Position numbers and translations under genes: made by a program. DNA of 64,000 bases, taken from Halomicroarcula saliterrae. GTDB taxonomy: Archaea > Halobacteriota > Halobacteria > Halobacteriales > Haloarculaceae. The notes beneath the pieces are model-generated. The model worked only from the letters and a program-made list of their open reading frames with translations, made no database searches and had not been told where the DNA came from. Of the stretch, positions 1 to 9,034 are shown one piece after another. The DNA lies in NCBI RefSeq assembly GCF_031624395.1, contig NZ_JAMQON010000001.1:1054001-1118000 (forward strand), written 5' to 3'. The number at the start of each line of letters is the position of its first letter. The stretch's first letter is position 1.

Positions 1-10
1 AGGTCGGGCA

Positions 11-517
11 GTGAGAGTCGCCGTCACGGGGACCCCGGGGACGGGCAAGACCACGGCGACCGACCTGCTGGAGACGGACCTCGACGTGATTCACCTCAAC
101 GACGTCATCAAGTCCGAGGGGCTCTCGACGGGGACCGACGAGGAACGCGGCAGCCTCGTCGCCGACATGGACGCCCTCGCCGAGTGGCTCGACGGCCACG
201 AGGACGCGATTGTGGAATCGCATCTCGCGCACAACTTCGAGGCCGACCGCGTGGTCGTCCTGCGAGCACACCCCGACACCGTCGTTTCCCGCCTCCGTGA
301 GCGCGGGGACTCTGACTCGAAGGGCTACGAAAATGCTGAGTCTGAGGCGCTGGACGTGATCCTCTCGGAGGCCGTCCACCACCACGGCACCGAGAACGTC
401 TACGAGATAGACACGACCGACCGCGACCCCGACGAGGTGGCCGCCGCCATCCGCGCCGTCGTCGACGGGGAGCGCGAACCGAGCGCCGGCACCGTCAGCT
501 ACGTCGACTGGCTATGA
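11..517 (+). CDS. AK6/Fap7-like nucleoside kinase
   Basis: A 168-residue P-loop kinase. The Walker A motif GTPGTGKTT lies at about residues 7-15, right after the first strand, and the protein has the short form typical of the archaeal and eukaryotic AK6 (Fap7) family. Members phosphorylate (d)AMP or CMP with ATP, and in eukaryotes Fap7 also acts in small-subunit rRNA maturation; either role here is by family. Translation starts with GTG at position 11, so the upstream context is cut off by the window edge. The stop overlaps the ATG of the next gene (ATGA), so the two are probably translated together. Confidence 0.85.
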   Translation: MRVAVTGTPGTGKTTATDLLETDLDVIHLNDVIKSEGLSTGTDEERGSLVADMDALAEWLDGHEDAIVESHLAHNFEADRVVVLRAHPDTVVSRLRERGDSDSKGYENAESEALDVILSEAVHHHGTENVYEIDTTDRDPDEVAAAIRAVVDGEREPSAGTVSYVDWL

Positions 518-1122
518 CTCTCGATAGATTCCGCTGGGTGGCCGACCGCGCGCTCGACCCGTTCGTCGGGCTGGCCCGGACGGTCGGCCTCTCGCCCGAC
601 GGCGTCAGCGTCATCGCCTTCCTGCTGGCCGCGGCGGCCGGTGGGGTCTACGCCGTCGCGACCGGCCAGCCGCTGCTGTATCTCGCCGGCGCAGTGCTCG
701 TCTTCCTGAACGGCTGGCTCGACCTCGTCGACGGCGCGCTGGCCCGCGAACTGAACGTCGCGTCCTCGGCCGGCGACCTGCTCGACCACGTCCTCGACAG
801 ATACGCCGACATCATCATCATCGTCGGGCTGGCAGCGGGCGTCGGCCGGTGGGCGCTCGGCATCGCCGCCGTCACCGGGGTCCTGATGACCTCGTATCTC
901 GGCACGCAGGCTCAGGCCGTCGGACTGGACCGCGTCTACGGCGGCGCGCTCGGCCGCGCCGACCGACTGGCGCTGGTGGGCGTCGTCACCGGCGTCGCGG
1001 CGTTCGTCCAGCCGACCCTCTACGGACTGACGCTGGTCGGCTTGCTGCTCGTCGTCTTCGCCGTCGTCGGCCACGTCACCGCGCTCCAGCGGTTCTACCA
1101 CGCGATGCGGGCGCTGGATTGA
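514..1122 (+). CDS. CDP-alcohol phosphatidyltransferase (probable archaetidylinositol-phosphate synthase type)
   Basis: A 202-residue integral membrane enzyme with the full CDP-alcohol transferase signature: D70, D73-G74, A77-R78, G87, D91 and D95, followed by several hydrophobic helices. This family moves a phospho-alcohol onto CDP-archaeol at the membrane. Placement after an AK6-like gene with a 4-nt ATGA overlap suggests an operon. The substrate cannot be read from the motif. Archaetidylinositol phosphate synthase is my best guess, because a separate PssA-like enzyme is encoded at 24205-24891. Confidence 0.8.
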   Translation: MTLDRFRWVADRALDPFVGLARTVGLSPDGVSVIAFLLAAAAGGVYAVATGQPLLYLAGAVLVFLNGWLDLVDGALARELNVASSAGDLLDHVLDRYADIIIIVGLAAGVGRWALGIAAVTGVLMTSYLGTQAQAVGLDRVYGGALGRADRLALVGVVTGVAAFVQPTLYGLTLVGLLLVVFAVVGHVTALQRFYHAMRALD

Positions 1123-1192
1123 ACTGGGCTGTTCGTGAGGACACGTCACCGACCGACACAAGACATTTATTTTAGCTGCGATACCGACGCTC

Positions 1193-1801
1193 ATGAAGCC
1201 GTTTCCGGCTGGGCGTGTCTCTTTCCGACTGGCTCTTGTAGCGGTCGTCTTCCCAGTGGCGGGCGCTGTCGCTATCGTCGCTGTCGTCGAGAACGTCATC
1301 GACTGGGGTTTCGCCGTCAGTCTCGTGTTCACCGGCGGGATGGCACTGGCGTTTGCGCTCGGCGCCGCACGGAACCACCGCCAGCAGTTGGCCGTCATCG
1401 GCGCCCTGCTGGTACTCGTGGTGCTGTTCGTGGTTGCGGGAGTCGAGGAGGCGACTACCAGTCAGTTGGGGGAAGGAATCCCGATGCTGCTCGCCATCGG
1501 GTTCGTTCCACTGGCGATGCTGTCCGCGATTCCGCTGTATCGGGCCGGTGAGTTGTACCGGGGAGCGCCCGCCGACGGCAGCCACAGGCTCCTCCTGACA
1601 GCCGCGGCTATCCCCTGGATTGGCGGTGCCTTCGGGTACTTCTTCCTCCAGCAGTTCCTGAGAGCGACCCAGTCGCTGTACGGCCCGAAAGAGCTGTTGA
1701 TAAAGTCCCTGTTCGATATCTGGCCCCCCGTCGTCGTCATGCTCGTTGGCGCGGGGTTCGTCTACGGTGTCCACCGCGCGACGCGGCCCGACCCGAGGTA
1801 G
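1193..1801 (+). CDS. Haloarchaeal multi-pass membrane protein, function unknown
   Basis: A 202-residue protein with about six hydrophobic helices separated by short loops and a short basic N-terminus. No catalytic motif was recognised. A TATA-like stretch (acatttatttta, about 1163-1174) sits about 25 nt before the ATG, so the transcript is probably leaderless and independent of the upstream pair. Codon use looks like the rest of the core. Confidence 0.65.
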   Translation: MKPFPAGRVSFRLALVAVVFPVAGAVAIVAVVENVIDWGFAVSLVFTGGMALAFALGAARNHRQQLAVIGALLVLVVLFVVAGVEEATTSQLGEGIPMLLAIGFVPLAMLSAIPLYRAGELYRGAPADGSHRLLLTAAAIPWIGGAFGYFFLQQFLRATQSLYGPKELLIKSLFDIWPPVVVMLVGAGFVYGVHRATRPDPR

Positions 1802-1987
1802 CAGTCTCGCTGTCGCATAGCTGAGTCGCTCTGGTTGGGAGAGGGGGACGGCCGGACCGCGGCTTCGCCGACCGACCTTCAGCAAATACGAATCGATGGG
1901 AAATATCCGCCGGGTCGAGCTGTGAACGGCCTTGTTTCGCCCGTGGTTCCTCGTTCGCGTTGCTCACTGCAGGAACCGCGTCGAGCG

Positions 1988-2848
1988 TCACTCCAGCAGT
2001 TCTGGGAACTGCCGTTCGACGTACGGGCCGAGAGGGTCCGAGTCCGCCCAGAGCGCCTCGAAGAGGTCGCGTCCCCACCGGACCGCTGACTCGGTCTCGG
2101 AGACGAACAGCGCGGTCGTGCCAGCGACCGAACCGCGTTCGAACGGGTGAGTTCTCCCAGTCCCGTCGTGTCGGTCCGTCCCACCCCCGCTCACTGTGGG
2201 CAGCTCGAACTTCAGTTTCTCGTCGGTGACGACCGACGCGAACTGGCAGTCGGTCAGTCGGAGGGCAGCCGGCTCCATGTTGTTCAGCTCTTCGCGGCGG
2301 CCGTCCCGGTACCGCCGTAAGCTGACGTCGAGTGCCTCCCGGGTCACCAGCAAGCGCGTCTCCGGGTGTCTCGGGATTGCCTCCTGGTGACGCCGCGAAT
2401 AATACGGCGTCGTAACCTCACAGTGGTCGGCCGATTCGAGCATGCCGACGGCGACATCCTCACACCTGTTGGGTTCCTGAGGGACGTCGCGGACGACCTC
2501 GTACTCCCCGACCTCCGGCAGTCGGCGCCGGAACGCAGGCGGGATAACGTCGATCTGGTGGTTCTTCCAGAACGCCGGGTCCGTCGCGCGAAACTCCTCC
2601 GAAGAGAGCCACTCGGAGACGCTGTCGGCGACGAGATGTCCGTGCGCAGTGAGTTCCCATCCCCCGTCGTCTTCGGTGAGCAGACCGCGGCTCCTGAGCG
2701 TCGAGAGCGCGTCGTAGACCGCGGAGTCGCTCGCGTCGATCCCGGCCAGCAGGGCGTCGGTCGGCGTCGTGCGCTCGGACACCCGAAGCACGATTTCCGT
2801 CCGCACCGAAGACGTGAGGACGAACTCGTTTTGCGACTGGGACGGCAT
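1988..2848 (-). CDS. Winged-helix transcriptional regulator (FilR1/DUF1724-like)
   Basis: A 286-residue protein. Residues about 10-80 form a winged helix-turn-helix (a SERTTPTDALL segment, then VYDALSTLRSRGLLTE and the wing). The rest resembles the effector-type middle domain found next to HTH domains in archaeal FilR1/DUF1724 regulators. It is transcribed away from the GMC oxidoreductase gene at 2999, with 150 bp of shared intergenic DNA. An AT-rich TATA-like element (about 2874-2882) lies about 26-30 nt before the ATG, so the mRNA is probably leaderless. The divergent layout suggests it controls the oxidoreductase, itself, or both. Confidence 0.75.
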   Translation of the reverse strand: MPSQSQNEFVLTSSVRTEIVLRVSERTTPTDALLAGIDASDSAVYDALSTLRSRGLLTEDDGGWELTAHGHLVADSVSEWLSSEEFRATDPAFWKNHQIDVIPPAFRRRLPEVGEYEVVRDVPQEPNRCEDVAVGMLESADHCEVTTPYYSRRHQEAIPRHPETRLLVTREALDVSLRRYRDGRREELNNMEPAALRLTDCQFASVVTDEKLKFELPTVSGGGTDRHDGTGRTHPFERGSVAGTTALFVSETESAVRWGRDLFEALWADSDPLGPYVERQFPELLE

Positions 2849-2998
2849 TCGTTTCTATCGCCGTTGTCTTCACACTTAAATTATCAGATTACACACCCGA
2901 CGGACCAGACACCCATCGGCTCACCGCTCACCCACCAGTTCATCGTTCTTTTCGGAGATACTTCGGGATTTAAGGGACCAGTCGAGGCATGAGGTACC

Positions 2999-4588
2999 AT
3001 GTCGAACCGGGGAGACGGAACCTACGACTACGTTATCGTCGGTGCGGGGTCGGCGGGCTGTGTGCTAGCGAATCGACTCTCGGCCGACGGCGAGAGAGTA
3101 CTGTTACTGGAGGCGGGGACACCGGACGAGAAGCGGGAGATTGGAATCCCGGCGGCGTTCATGGAGCTGTTCAACTCCGACGTGGACTGGGAGTACGACA
3201 CCGAGCCCCAGACGGAACTGAACGAGCGGGAACTCTACTGGCCCCGCGGGAAGACCTACGGGGGGTCGAGTTCGATAAACGCGATGATCTACGCCCGCGG
3301 TCAGCCTGCGGACTACGATCACTGGGCCGAACTCGGGAACGACGGCTGGGCCTACGAGGACGTGTTGGACTACTTCAAACGGGCCGAACACAACGAACGC
3401 GGCCCCTCGGAGTATCACGGGACCCACGGCCCGCGGAACGTGGCCGACCAGCAGTCGCCAAACGAACTCAGCGAGGCGTTCGTCGAGGCGGGACAGGCAG
3501 TCGGACTGTCACACAACGAGGATTTCAACGCGGGCGACCAGTCGGGCGTGGGACTCTACCAGGTGACCCAGAAAGATGGCGAGCGCCACAGCGCCGCCGA
3601 CGGCTACCTGAAGCCGGTGCTGGACCGCTCGAATCTGACCGCCGTGACCGGAGCGCAGGTGACGCGTGTCCGGTTCGACGGCCGGGAGGCAGTCAGCGTG
3701 GAGTACGTTCGCGACGGGAGCGGGCCGCCCGAAACGGTCGACGCGACCGAGGAGGTGATTCTCTCGGCGGGCGCTATCAACTCACCGCAACTGCTCATGC
3801 TGTCGGGTGTCGGGCCAGCGGCGCATCTCGCTGACCACGACGTGTCGGTCGTCCACGACCTCCCAGGTGTCGGCCGGAACCTCCAGGACCATCTCAACGT
3901 CAAAGTCAACTGCGCCTGCGAGAAATCTGTCACGCTCGACGAGGCGGACTCGCTGTGGAACCTCCTCAAGTATCTGGTGTTGAAAGGGGGGCCGCTCACC
4001 TCGAACCTCGCAGAGGCCGGCGGCTTCGCGTCGGTCTCCGGGGAGGGTGAGCGCCCCGATATCCAGCTTCACTTCGGTCCGTCGTACTCCGTCGACCACG
4101 GGTTCGACAACCCCGACGGCCACGGCTTCTGGCTCGGTGCGCTCCGACTGCGCCCGGACAGCCGCGGTCGGATTTCGCTCCGGTCGACAGACCCGTTCGA
4201 CGACCCGGTCATCGACCCACAGTACCTGAGCGAGGGGGATGACCTGGAGATACTGCTCGAAGGGGTCAAGCTGGTCCGTGAGATTCTGCAGGCCGAACCG
4301 TTCGACGAGTACCGTGACAGAGAGGTGTTACCGGGGCCAGACGTGCAGTCCGACGAGGAACTCATCGAGCATATCCGTGAGCGGGCGGCGTCACTCTACC
4401 ACCCCGTCGGCACCTGCAAGATGGGTGACGGCGAGATGGCGGTGGTCGACGACCGCCTCGCTGTCCACGGGCTCGATGACCTGCGCGTCGTCGACGCCTC
4501 GGTCATGCCGACGATTACCAGCGGGAACACGGACGCCCCGACGACCATGATCGCCGAGAAGGCCGCCGACGATATTCTGAACGCATAG
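2999..4588 (+). CDS. GMC-family FAD oxidoreductase (choline dehydrogenase-like)
   Basis: A 529-residue GMC oxidoreductase. The FAD-binding GxGxxG loop (VGAGSAGC) is at about residues 14-21 and the acidic strand end LLLEAG at about 35-40. The GMC signature GGSSSINAMIYARG follows at about 91-104. The C-terminal active-site segment YHPVGTCKMG and the closing block GNTDAPTTMIAEKA are present. Such enzymes oxidise alcohols or choline-like substrates, passing electrons to FAD and then to an acceptor; the actual substrate is unknown. A TATA-like gatttaagg at about 2968-2976 precedes a near-leaderless start. Its neighbour is a divergent HTH regulator. Confidence 0.9.
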   Translation: MSNRGDGTYDYVIVGAGSAGCVLANRLSADGERVLLLEAGTPDEKREIGIPAAFMELFNSDVDWEYDTEPQTELNERELYWPRGKTYGGSSSINAMIYARGQPADYDHWAELGNDGWAYEDVLDYFKRAEHNERGPSEYHGTHGPRNVADQQSPNELSEAFVEAGQAVGLSHNEDFNAGDQSGVGLYQVTQKDGERHSAADGYLKPVLDRSNLTAVTGAQVTRVRFDGREAVSVEYVRDGSGPPETVDATEEVILSAGAINSPQLLMLSGVGPAAHLADHDVSVVHDLPGVGRNLQDHLNVKVNCACEKSVTLDEADSLWNLLKYLVLKGGPLTSNLAEAGGFASVSGEGERPDIQLHFGPSYSVDHGFDNPDGHGFWLGALRLRPDSRGRISLRSTDPFDDPVIDPQYLSEGDDLEILLEGVKLVREILQAEPFDEYRDREVLPGPDVQSDEELIEHIRERAASLYHPVGTCKMGDGEMAVVDDRLAVHGLDDLRVVDASVMPTITSGNTDAPTTMIAEKAADDILNA

Positions 4589-4801
4589 ATGCCCGCGATT
4601 CGCTCGCTCGATTGCGCCCGTCACTCGACTGTCGACGTCGGCCGCTGAAACACGACGACTTACGCGAGCAGCGGGTCGCTGGGTCCGATACTATCGGAGC
4701 ATCCGGCGGTCATCCGTCCGAAGCTGGCAATCGCTACTGGCGGCTGACAGAAATCCCGGGCCAGCGCACCATTTATACGGGACCCTCTCCAACTCCGCCG
4801 T

Positions 4802-5326
4802 ATGGTTCAGTGCGAGATGTGCGGCAAGGAGGTCTCCTCTCCGAGCCGCGTCAAAATCGAGGGGGCCGAACTCGACGTCTGTGACGAGTGTACCGACTTC
4901 GGTACCGAGCTCAAGACGAACGACTCCTCGTCGACCTCGACGAAGTACTCCACTTCGTCGAGCGGGTCGAGCTCCTCGTCGTCGTCCAGCTCGTCCTCGT
5001 CGAGTTCGTCCGGTGGCGGCCGTCGCCGCGACATGTTCGACGAGATGGACGAGATCGCACAGGACTTCGACGACCAGATCCGGTCGGCCCGGGAGTCCAA
5101 GGGGCTGAGCCAGGCGGAACTGGCCCAGCAGCTAAACGAGAAAGCGAGCCTCATCCGGAAGCTCGAACAGGGGAACTCGCTGCCCAGCGACGACGTGCGA
5201 AAGAAGCTCGAAGGGGCGCTCGACCTCGACCTGAGCGCCGGCGGGAGCTCCGACGACACGGAGTGGTCCAGCGGGGAGAGCGAGGGGAGTTACACGCTGG
5301 GAGACGTCGTCCAGCGGAAAGACTAG
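4802..5326 (+). CDS. Archaeal multiprotein bridging factor aMBF1 (zinc ribbon + Ser linker + HTH)
   Basis: A 174-residue protein. The N-terminal zinc ribbon has CEMCGK and CDEC pairs (about residues 4-30). A serine-rich linker of about 30 residues follows (about 43-72). The C-terminal half is a Cro/XRE-type HTH (about 93-150; SKGLSQAELAQQLNEKASLI). This is the domain order of archaeal MBF1, proposed to bridge activators and the basal transcription machinery or to act at the ribosome. A TATA element (catttatacg, about 4769-4778) lies about 28 nt before the ATG, giving a leaderless mRNA. The 3' end overlaps the convergent response-regulator gene by 4 bp. Confidence 0.92.
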   Translation: MVQCEMCGKEVSSPSRVKIEGAELDVCDECTDFGTELKTNDSSSTSTKYSTSSSGSSSSSSSSSSSSSSSGGGRRRDMFDEMDEIAQDFDDQIRSARESKGLSQAELAQQLNEKASLIRKLEQGNSLPSDDVRKKLEGALDLDLSAGGSSDDTEWSSGESEGSYTLGDVVQRKD

Positions 5327-5880
5327 AGTCGCAGGTCCTCTTTCTCGACGTCGAGGTCGGCCGCCAGCTCGTCGACGCGTTCGGATATCTCGGCGATTTC
5401 GGACTGGAGCTGTCGGTAGCGCGCGCTCCCCTCCAGTTCGGTCCGGCTCTTCTCGACCTGCAGGACGTTTCGCTTTAGCTTGCGTGTCGTCAGCGCCTGC
5501 AGCTGCTCGTTGTAGGCCGCAATTTTCTGGAGGCGCTCGACGACCTCGGTGAGCTCCTCGCGGGTCACCGGCTTGACGAGGTAGTCGTCGACCCCCATCT
5601 CGATGATGTCGAAGTCGGGGTTGACGGCCGTCACCATCGCCACGCGACACTGGAGCCCGAGCTCCTCGATCTCGGCGAGCACCTCGTTGCCCGAGACGAT
5701 GGGCATCCGGCGGTCCAGCAGGACGACATCGATATCCTCCGAGAGGCGTTCGAGCCCCTCTTCCCCGCTGTAGGCCGTCGCCACGTCGTAGCTGTCGGCG
5801 AGATAGTCGGTGTAGAGGTCCGCCAGGTGCTGTTCGTCCTCGACGATGAGTACGGTCGGGGTCGCGTCGCCTGTGCGCAC
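5323..5880 (-). CDS. HalX-type response regulator
   Basis: A receiver domain comes first (VLIVEDE acidic pair; phospho-acceptor Asp in VVLLDRRMP; conserved Lys in YLVKPV). A C-terminal coiled-coil HalX domain of about 70 residues follows. This architecture is almost exclusive to haloarchaea, and the output mechanism is unknown. I place the start at the GTG at 5880, because a TATA-like cattaagac sits about 30 nt upstream. An in-frame GTG at 5925 would add 15 residues. No cognate histidine kinase is visible nearby. The gene converges on aMBF1. Confidence 0.88.
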   Translation of the reverse strand: MRTGDATPTVLIVEDEQHLADLYTDYLADSYDVATAYSGEEGLERLSEDIDVVLLDRRMPIVSGNEVLAEIEELGLQCRVAMVTAVNPDFDIIEMGVDDYLVKPVTREELTEVVERLQKIAAYNEQLQALTTRKLKRNVLQVEKSRTELEGSARYRQLQSEIAEISERVDELAADLDVEKEDLRL

Positions 5881-5992
5881 GGGTTGTCTTCCGGAACGTA
5901 CAGCGTCCAGCGTCTTAATGCTCACTGGTACGAGCGGGCCATGCGAGGCCGAACACGCAATCTATTTCCCGGCGGCGTTCGCGCTTTCACCC

Positions 5993-6640
5993 ATGTTCGT
6001 CCTTGTCAATCTCAAGGCGTATCCGTGTGACCCGATCGAGGTAGCCACCGCCGCGGCCGACGTCGCCGACGACTCCGGCGTCCGCGTCGCCGTCGCGCCC
6101 CAGGCCGCCCACATCGACGCCGTCTCCGAGACGGGCGTCGAGACCTGGGCCCAGCACGTCAGCCCGAACCCACACGGCAGCTACACCGGCTCCACGCTCG
6201 CCGAAGCGGCCGCCGACGCCGGCGCCGAGGGAACGCTCCTGAACCACTCCGAGAACCGGCTCAAGCTCGCCGACATCGACGGCTCGCTGGAGGCCGCCGA
6301 GCGCGCGGACCTCGAGACCATCGTCTGTGCGAACAACCCCGCTCAGATCGGCGCCGCAGCGGCGCTGGGTCCTGACGCCGTCGCCGTCGAGCCGCCGGAG
6401 CTCATCGGTACCGGGACGCCGGTCAGCAAGGCCGACCCCGACATCGTCACGGGCGCCGTGGACGCCGCGGCCCGCGTCGACGGCGACGTCGACGTGCTCT
6501 GTGGCGCCGGCATCTCGACCGGCGAGGACCTCGTCTCGGCCAGCGACCTCGGGGCGACCGGCGTCCTGCTGGCGAGCGGCGTCGCGAAGGCCGACGACCC
6601 GCGCGCGGCCCTCGAAGACCTCGTCGAACCGCTGAACTGA
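5993..6640 (+). CDS. tpiA: Triosephosphate isomerase
   Basis: A 215-residue short archaeal-type TIM. It carries the N-terminal substrate Asn/Lys in NLKAY, the electrophilic His in LLNHSENRL, the catalytic Glu in [12 protein letters not shown], and phosphate-binding loops VLCGAGIS and [11 protein letters not shown]. It interconverts dihydroxyacetone phosphate and glyceraldehyde 3-phosphate in glycolysis and gluconeogenesis. The ATG at 5993 is chosen over upstream in-frame starts because the conserved fold begins at [10 protein letters not shown] and an AT-rich element (ctattt, about 5961-5966) lies about 28 nt before it. Confidence 0.95.
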   Translation: MFVLVNLKAYPCDPIEVATAAADVADDSGVRVAVAPQAAHIDAVSETGVETWAQHVSPNPHGSYTGSTLAEAAADAGAEGTLLNHSENRLKLADIDGSLEAAERADLETIVCANNPAQIGAAAALGPDAVAVEPPELIGTGTPVSKADPDIVTGAVDAAARVDGDVDVLCGAGISTGEDLVSASDLGATGVLLASGVAKADDPRAALEDLVEPLN

Positions 6641-6713
6641 CCCCCGTCTTTCTTTCAGACGCCACCGTGCAGAGAGCTGCGTATACGCCGTCGGAACGCC
6701 AGCGACAGACGCC

Positions 6714-8555
6714 TCAGTCGGCCCGCCGGAGGACGGCCCGCTCTATCTGTGTGGCGTACCGCCGGGCCGTCTCGTCGTCGAGGGTCTCGTCGCTCTCCTC
6801 GTGAACGAGTTCCGCCAGTCGGTAGTCGTACTTCCCGCGGCCGACGTGTTCGACCGCGCCGCGGAGCCGCAGGGTCCGGTTGCGGGCGTAGGCCGCGGTC
6901 CGGTCGCCGGAGCCGCCGGCGGAGAAGTGGGCGTTCAGCGGCGTTCCCGGTCCGTGGTCCCTGTAGTAGGTGAGCATCCGCCGGGTCTTGTCCTCCAGGT
7001 CGGCGATGTCGGCCTCGATATCCCGGACGGCTTCGGGGCGGTACGCCGTCGCCTCGCCGTCCTCCGTCTCGGCTCCCCCCTCCCCGGCTTCCTCCTCTTC
7101 GGCCACCGCGGCGAGGGCCGCTTCGAGGGCCGCGTCGGAGCTCCCCTGAACGGGCTGGGAGTCGTCGTCGGAGGTGGACTCGTTCGCGACGGCACCGTCG
7201 GCCGTCGCGCCGTCACCGTTCTTCGAGGCACCGTCGGCCGTCGCGCCCGTCGCGCTCGCTCCGTTTGCGGCCTCGCTACCCCCGTTCATCGCGACGCCGT
7301 CGTCGGCAAAGGCGCTGAAGGCGTCGCCGAAGCCGCCGCCGGAGGTGGTGTCCGGTGCCGGGTCGTCGTCTGCGCTGTCCGGTGCCGGGTCCTCCGCTGC
7401 GCTGTCCGCGGCCGTCGTGTCCGCGTCTGCCGGCTGTACCTGTCCGGCTCGACGGCGCTCGCGCTTCCGGCGCATCTCGTCTTTGGCCGTCCGGCCCGGG
7501 TTGGTCCCCTCGACGTGGCCCACGAGGGCGTCGGTGAACTGCTCGGCCATCCGCTGGAGGTCGCGGGCGTCCTGCAGTTCGGTCTCCAGCTCCGCGATGC
7601 GGGAGTTCTTCTTGTCGAGTTCCTCGCGGAGCTCCTTGATACGGCTCTCCGTGGCCTGTTTCTCCTCGCTTATCGTTTCGAGCTCGGAGACGAGGTCCTC
7701 GCTGACCGATTTCAGCTCGGGCCGCTCGAAGTCGTCGAGCCCGGGCGTCGCGCCGGCGTCGAAGGTCTGCTTGCGGTGGAACTGCACCCGGCGGACCTGC
7801 TCGGCCCAGTCGGTCATCATGAACGCCTCGCCGTCGTTCAGGTCCTCGACGGCGTCGGCGTACTGGCTGTCGAGGATACGCCCGACCACCTTCGTGTCGT
7901 TGTTCCAGGTCAGCCGGTGCCAGACGAGCCAGTCACACTGGGTGATGTAGTCTTTCTTCACGTCGGCCGGGCGCTGGCTGATGCCGACGATGCCCAGCCC
8001 GTGTTTCCGGCCCCGCTTCCCGATCTTGATGAGCATCTTTCCGACCTCGCCCATCCCGCCCTTCTCCGGGATCCACTCGTGGCACTCCTCTACGAGGAGC
8101 AAAAACGGCTGTTTCTGCTTTTTGGCCTTGGCGAACAGCTGCTTTGCGACCTCCGTCAGCAGCGTCTCGGCCTCCGCCTCGTCGAGAAACGACGAGACGT
8201 CGAGGATGATAGGGACGTTCTGTTCGAGCGCCAGCGAGGCGATTTTGCCCGCGTGTTCGTGCGTGACCTGGATGTCACACTCCTCGTCGCCGCCGACGTG
8301 GAGTATCTCGTACTCCTCTTTGAGGCCGTAGTACTCGCCGTCGATGTCGACGATGAGCAGGCCAAAGCCGTTGTCGAGCAGCTTCTCGGCGACGACGCTC
8401 GCGGTGTTGGACTTGCCCGACCCGGACTTGCCCGTGATGAACCCGCGGCCGGTGAGCAGTTCCACCACCGGGATGTCGACGGACTGGCCCGGCTCTTCCA
8501 TCCCGCCGGGGCCCGAACTCGTGTCGGCCACGGTGATGTGTTCAGTCTCTGCCAT
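6714..8555 (-). CDS. HerA/DUF87-type ATPase with long acidic linker
   Basis: A 613-residue protein. Residues about 25-270 form a HerA-like P-loop domain with Walker A GKSGSGKSN and Walker B-like FLLLVEECHEW. A Glu-rich coiled coil follows (about 285-345). A long low-complexity Ala/Asp/Gly/Glu linker (about 370-510) has repeated ATADGA-like words. The C-terminus (about 520-613) looks like a small winged-helix-like module. HerA-type ATPases are hexameric DNA pumps working with NurA in end resection. No NurA gene is adjacent, so this is probably one of the extra haloarchaeal DUF87 ATPases rather than the herA-nurA operon member. Confidence 0.82.
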   Translation of the reverse strand: MAETEHITVADTSSGPGGMEEPGQSVDIPVVELLTGRGFITGKSGSGKSNTASVVAEKLLDNGFGLLIVDIDGEYYGLKEEYEILHVGGDEECDIQVTHEHAGKIASLALEQNVPIILDVSSFLDEAEAETLLTEVAKQLFAKAKKQKQPFLLLVEECHEWIPEKGGMGEVGKMLIKIGKRGRKHGLGIVGISQRPADVKKDYITQCDWLVWHRLTWNNDTKVVGRILDSQYADAVEDLNDGEAFMMTDWAEQVRRVQFHRKQTFDAGATPGLDDFERPELKSVSEDLVSELETISEEKQATESRIKELREELDKKNSRIAELETELQDARDLQRMAEQFTDALVGHVEGTNPGRTAKDEMRRKRERRRAGQVQPADADTTAADSAAEDPAPDSADDDPAPDTTSGGGFGDAFSAFADDGVAMNGGSEAANGASATGATADGASKNGDGATADGAVANESTSDDDSQPVQGSSDAALEAALAAVAEEEEAGEGGAETEDGEATAYRPEAVRDIEADIADLEDKTRRMLTYYRDHGPGTPLNAHFSAGGSGDRTAAYARNRTLRLRGAVEHVGRGKYDYRLAELVHEESDETLDDETARRYATQIERAVLRRAD

Positions 8556-8685
8556 ACGTGCTTGTCCACAGAGAGCGCCCCAGGCCCCATAACTCTCCGT
8601 CAGACGAGCGTCAGCAGGCCGACGGGTCCGTGAGCAAGGGCTATGGTCGTGGCGACTCTCCTTCGGAGCGCTGGGGCTGGGACCT

Positions 8686-9033
8686 ATGGCACGCTACGAC
8701 ACCTTCGTCGAGGGAGACACTGTCTACGTCGGCAGTACGGACGGTCCGCTGCCCGTCGGGCCGCTCGACGATATCGTCACGGCCGTCGGCGGGCCGGCGT
8801 GGACGATATCGTACGCCGAGCGCCAGAAGGAACGCTACCCCAATATGGACACATCCGACGAGGGACTGGTCGTCGACGTGGTGGACATGCTCTCGGCGAT
8901 GACCCACAGCGAGCAGTTCGTCGAGACGCTCGCGGCCCACCCGACGACGGTGCCCGCGGAGGACACGATTTCACCGAGAACGGGGCTGTTCGTCGGAAAG
9001 CTCCTGGAGAATCTGGAGAACGGCGTCGCCTGA
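8686..9033 (+). CDS. Conserved-looking small haloarchaeal protein, function unknown
   Basis: A 115-residue soluble acidic protein with no signal peptide or membrane helix. It has a mixed alpha/beta pattern with a central segment (VVDVVDMLSAMTHSEQFVE). It begins at an ATG (MARYDTFVEGDTVY) and its stop lies just before the convergent dinB gene. No family recognised. Confidence 0.6.
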   Translation: MARYDTFVEGDTVYVGSTDGPLPVGPLDDIVTAVGGPAWTISYAERQKERYPNMDTSDEGLVVDVVDMLSAMTHSEQFVETLAAHPTTVPAEDTISPRTGLFVGKLLENLENGVA

Positions 9034-9034
9034 G

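Noticed and set aside
6801-8633. 610-codon plus-strand frame over the HerA-like gene
   Set aside because: It mirrors the HerA-like codons; the true strand has Walker motifs and acidic composition.
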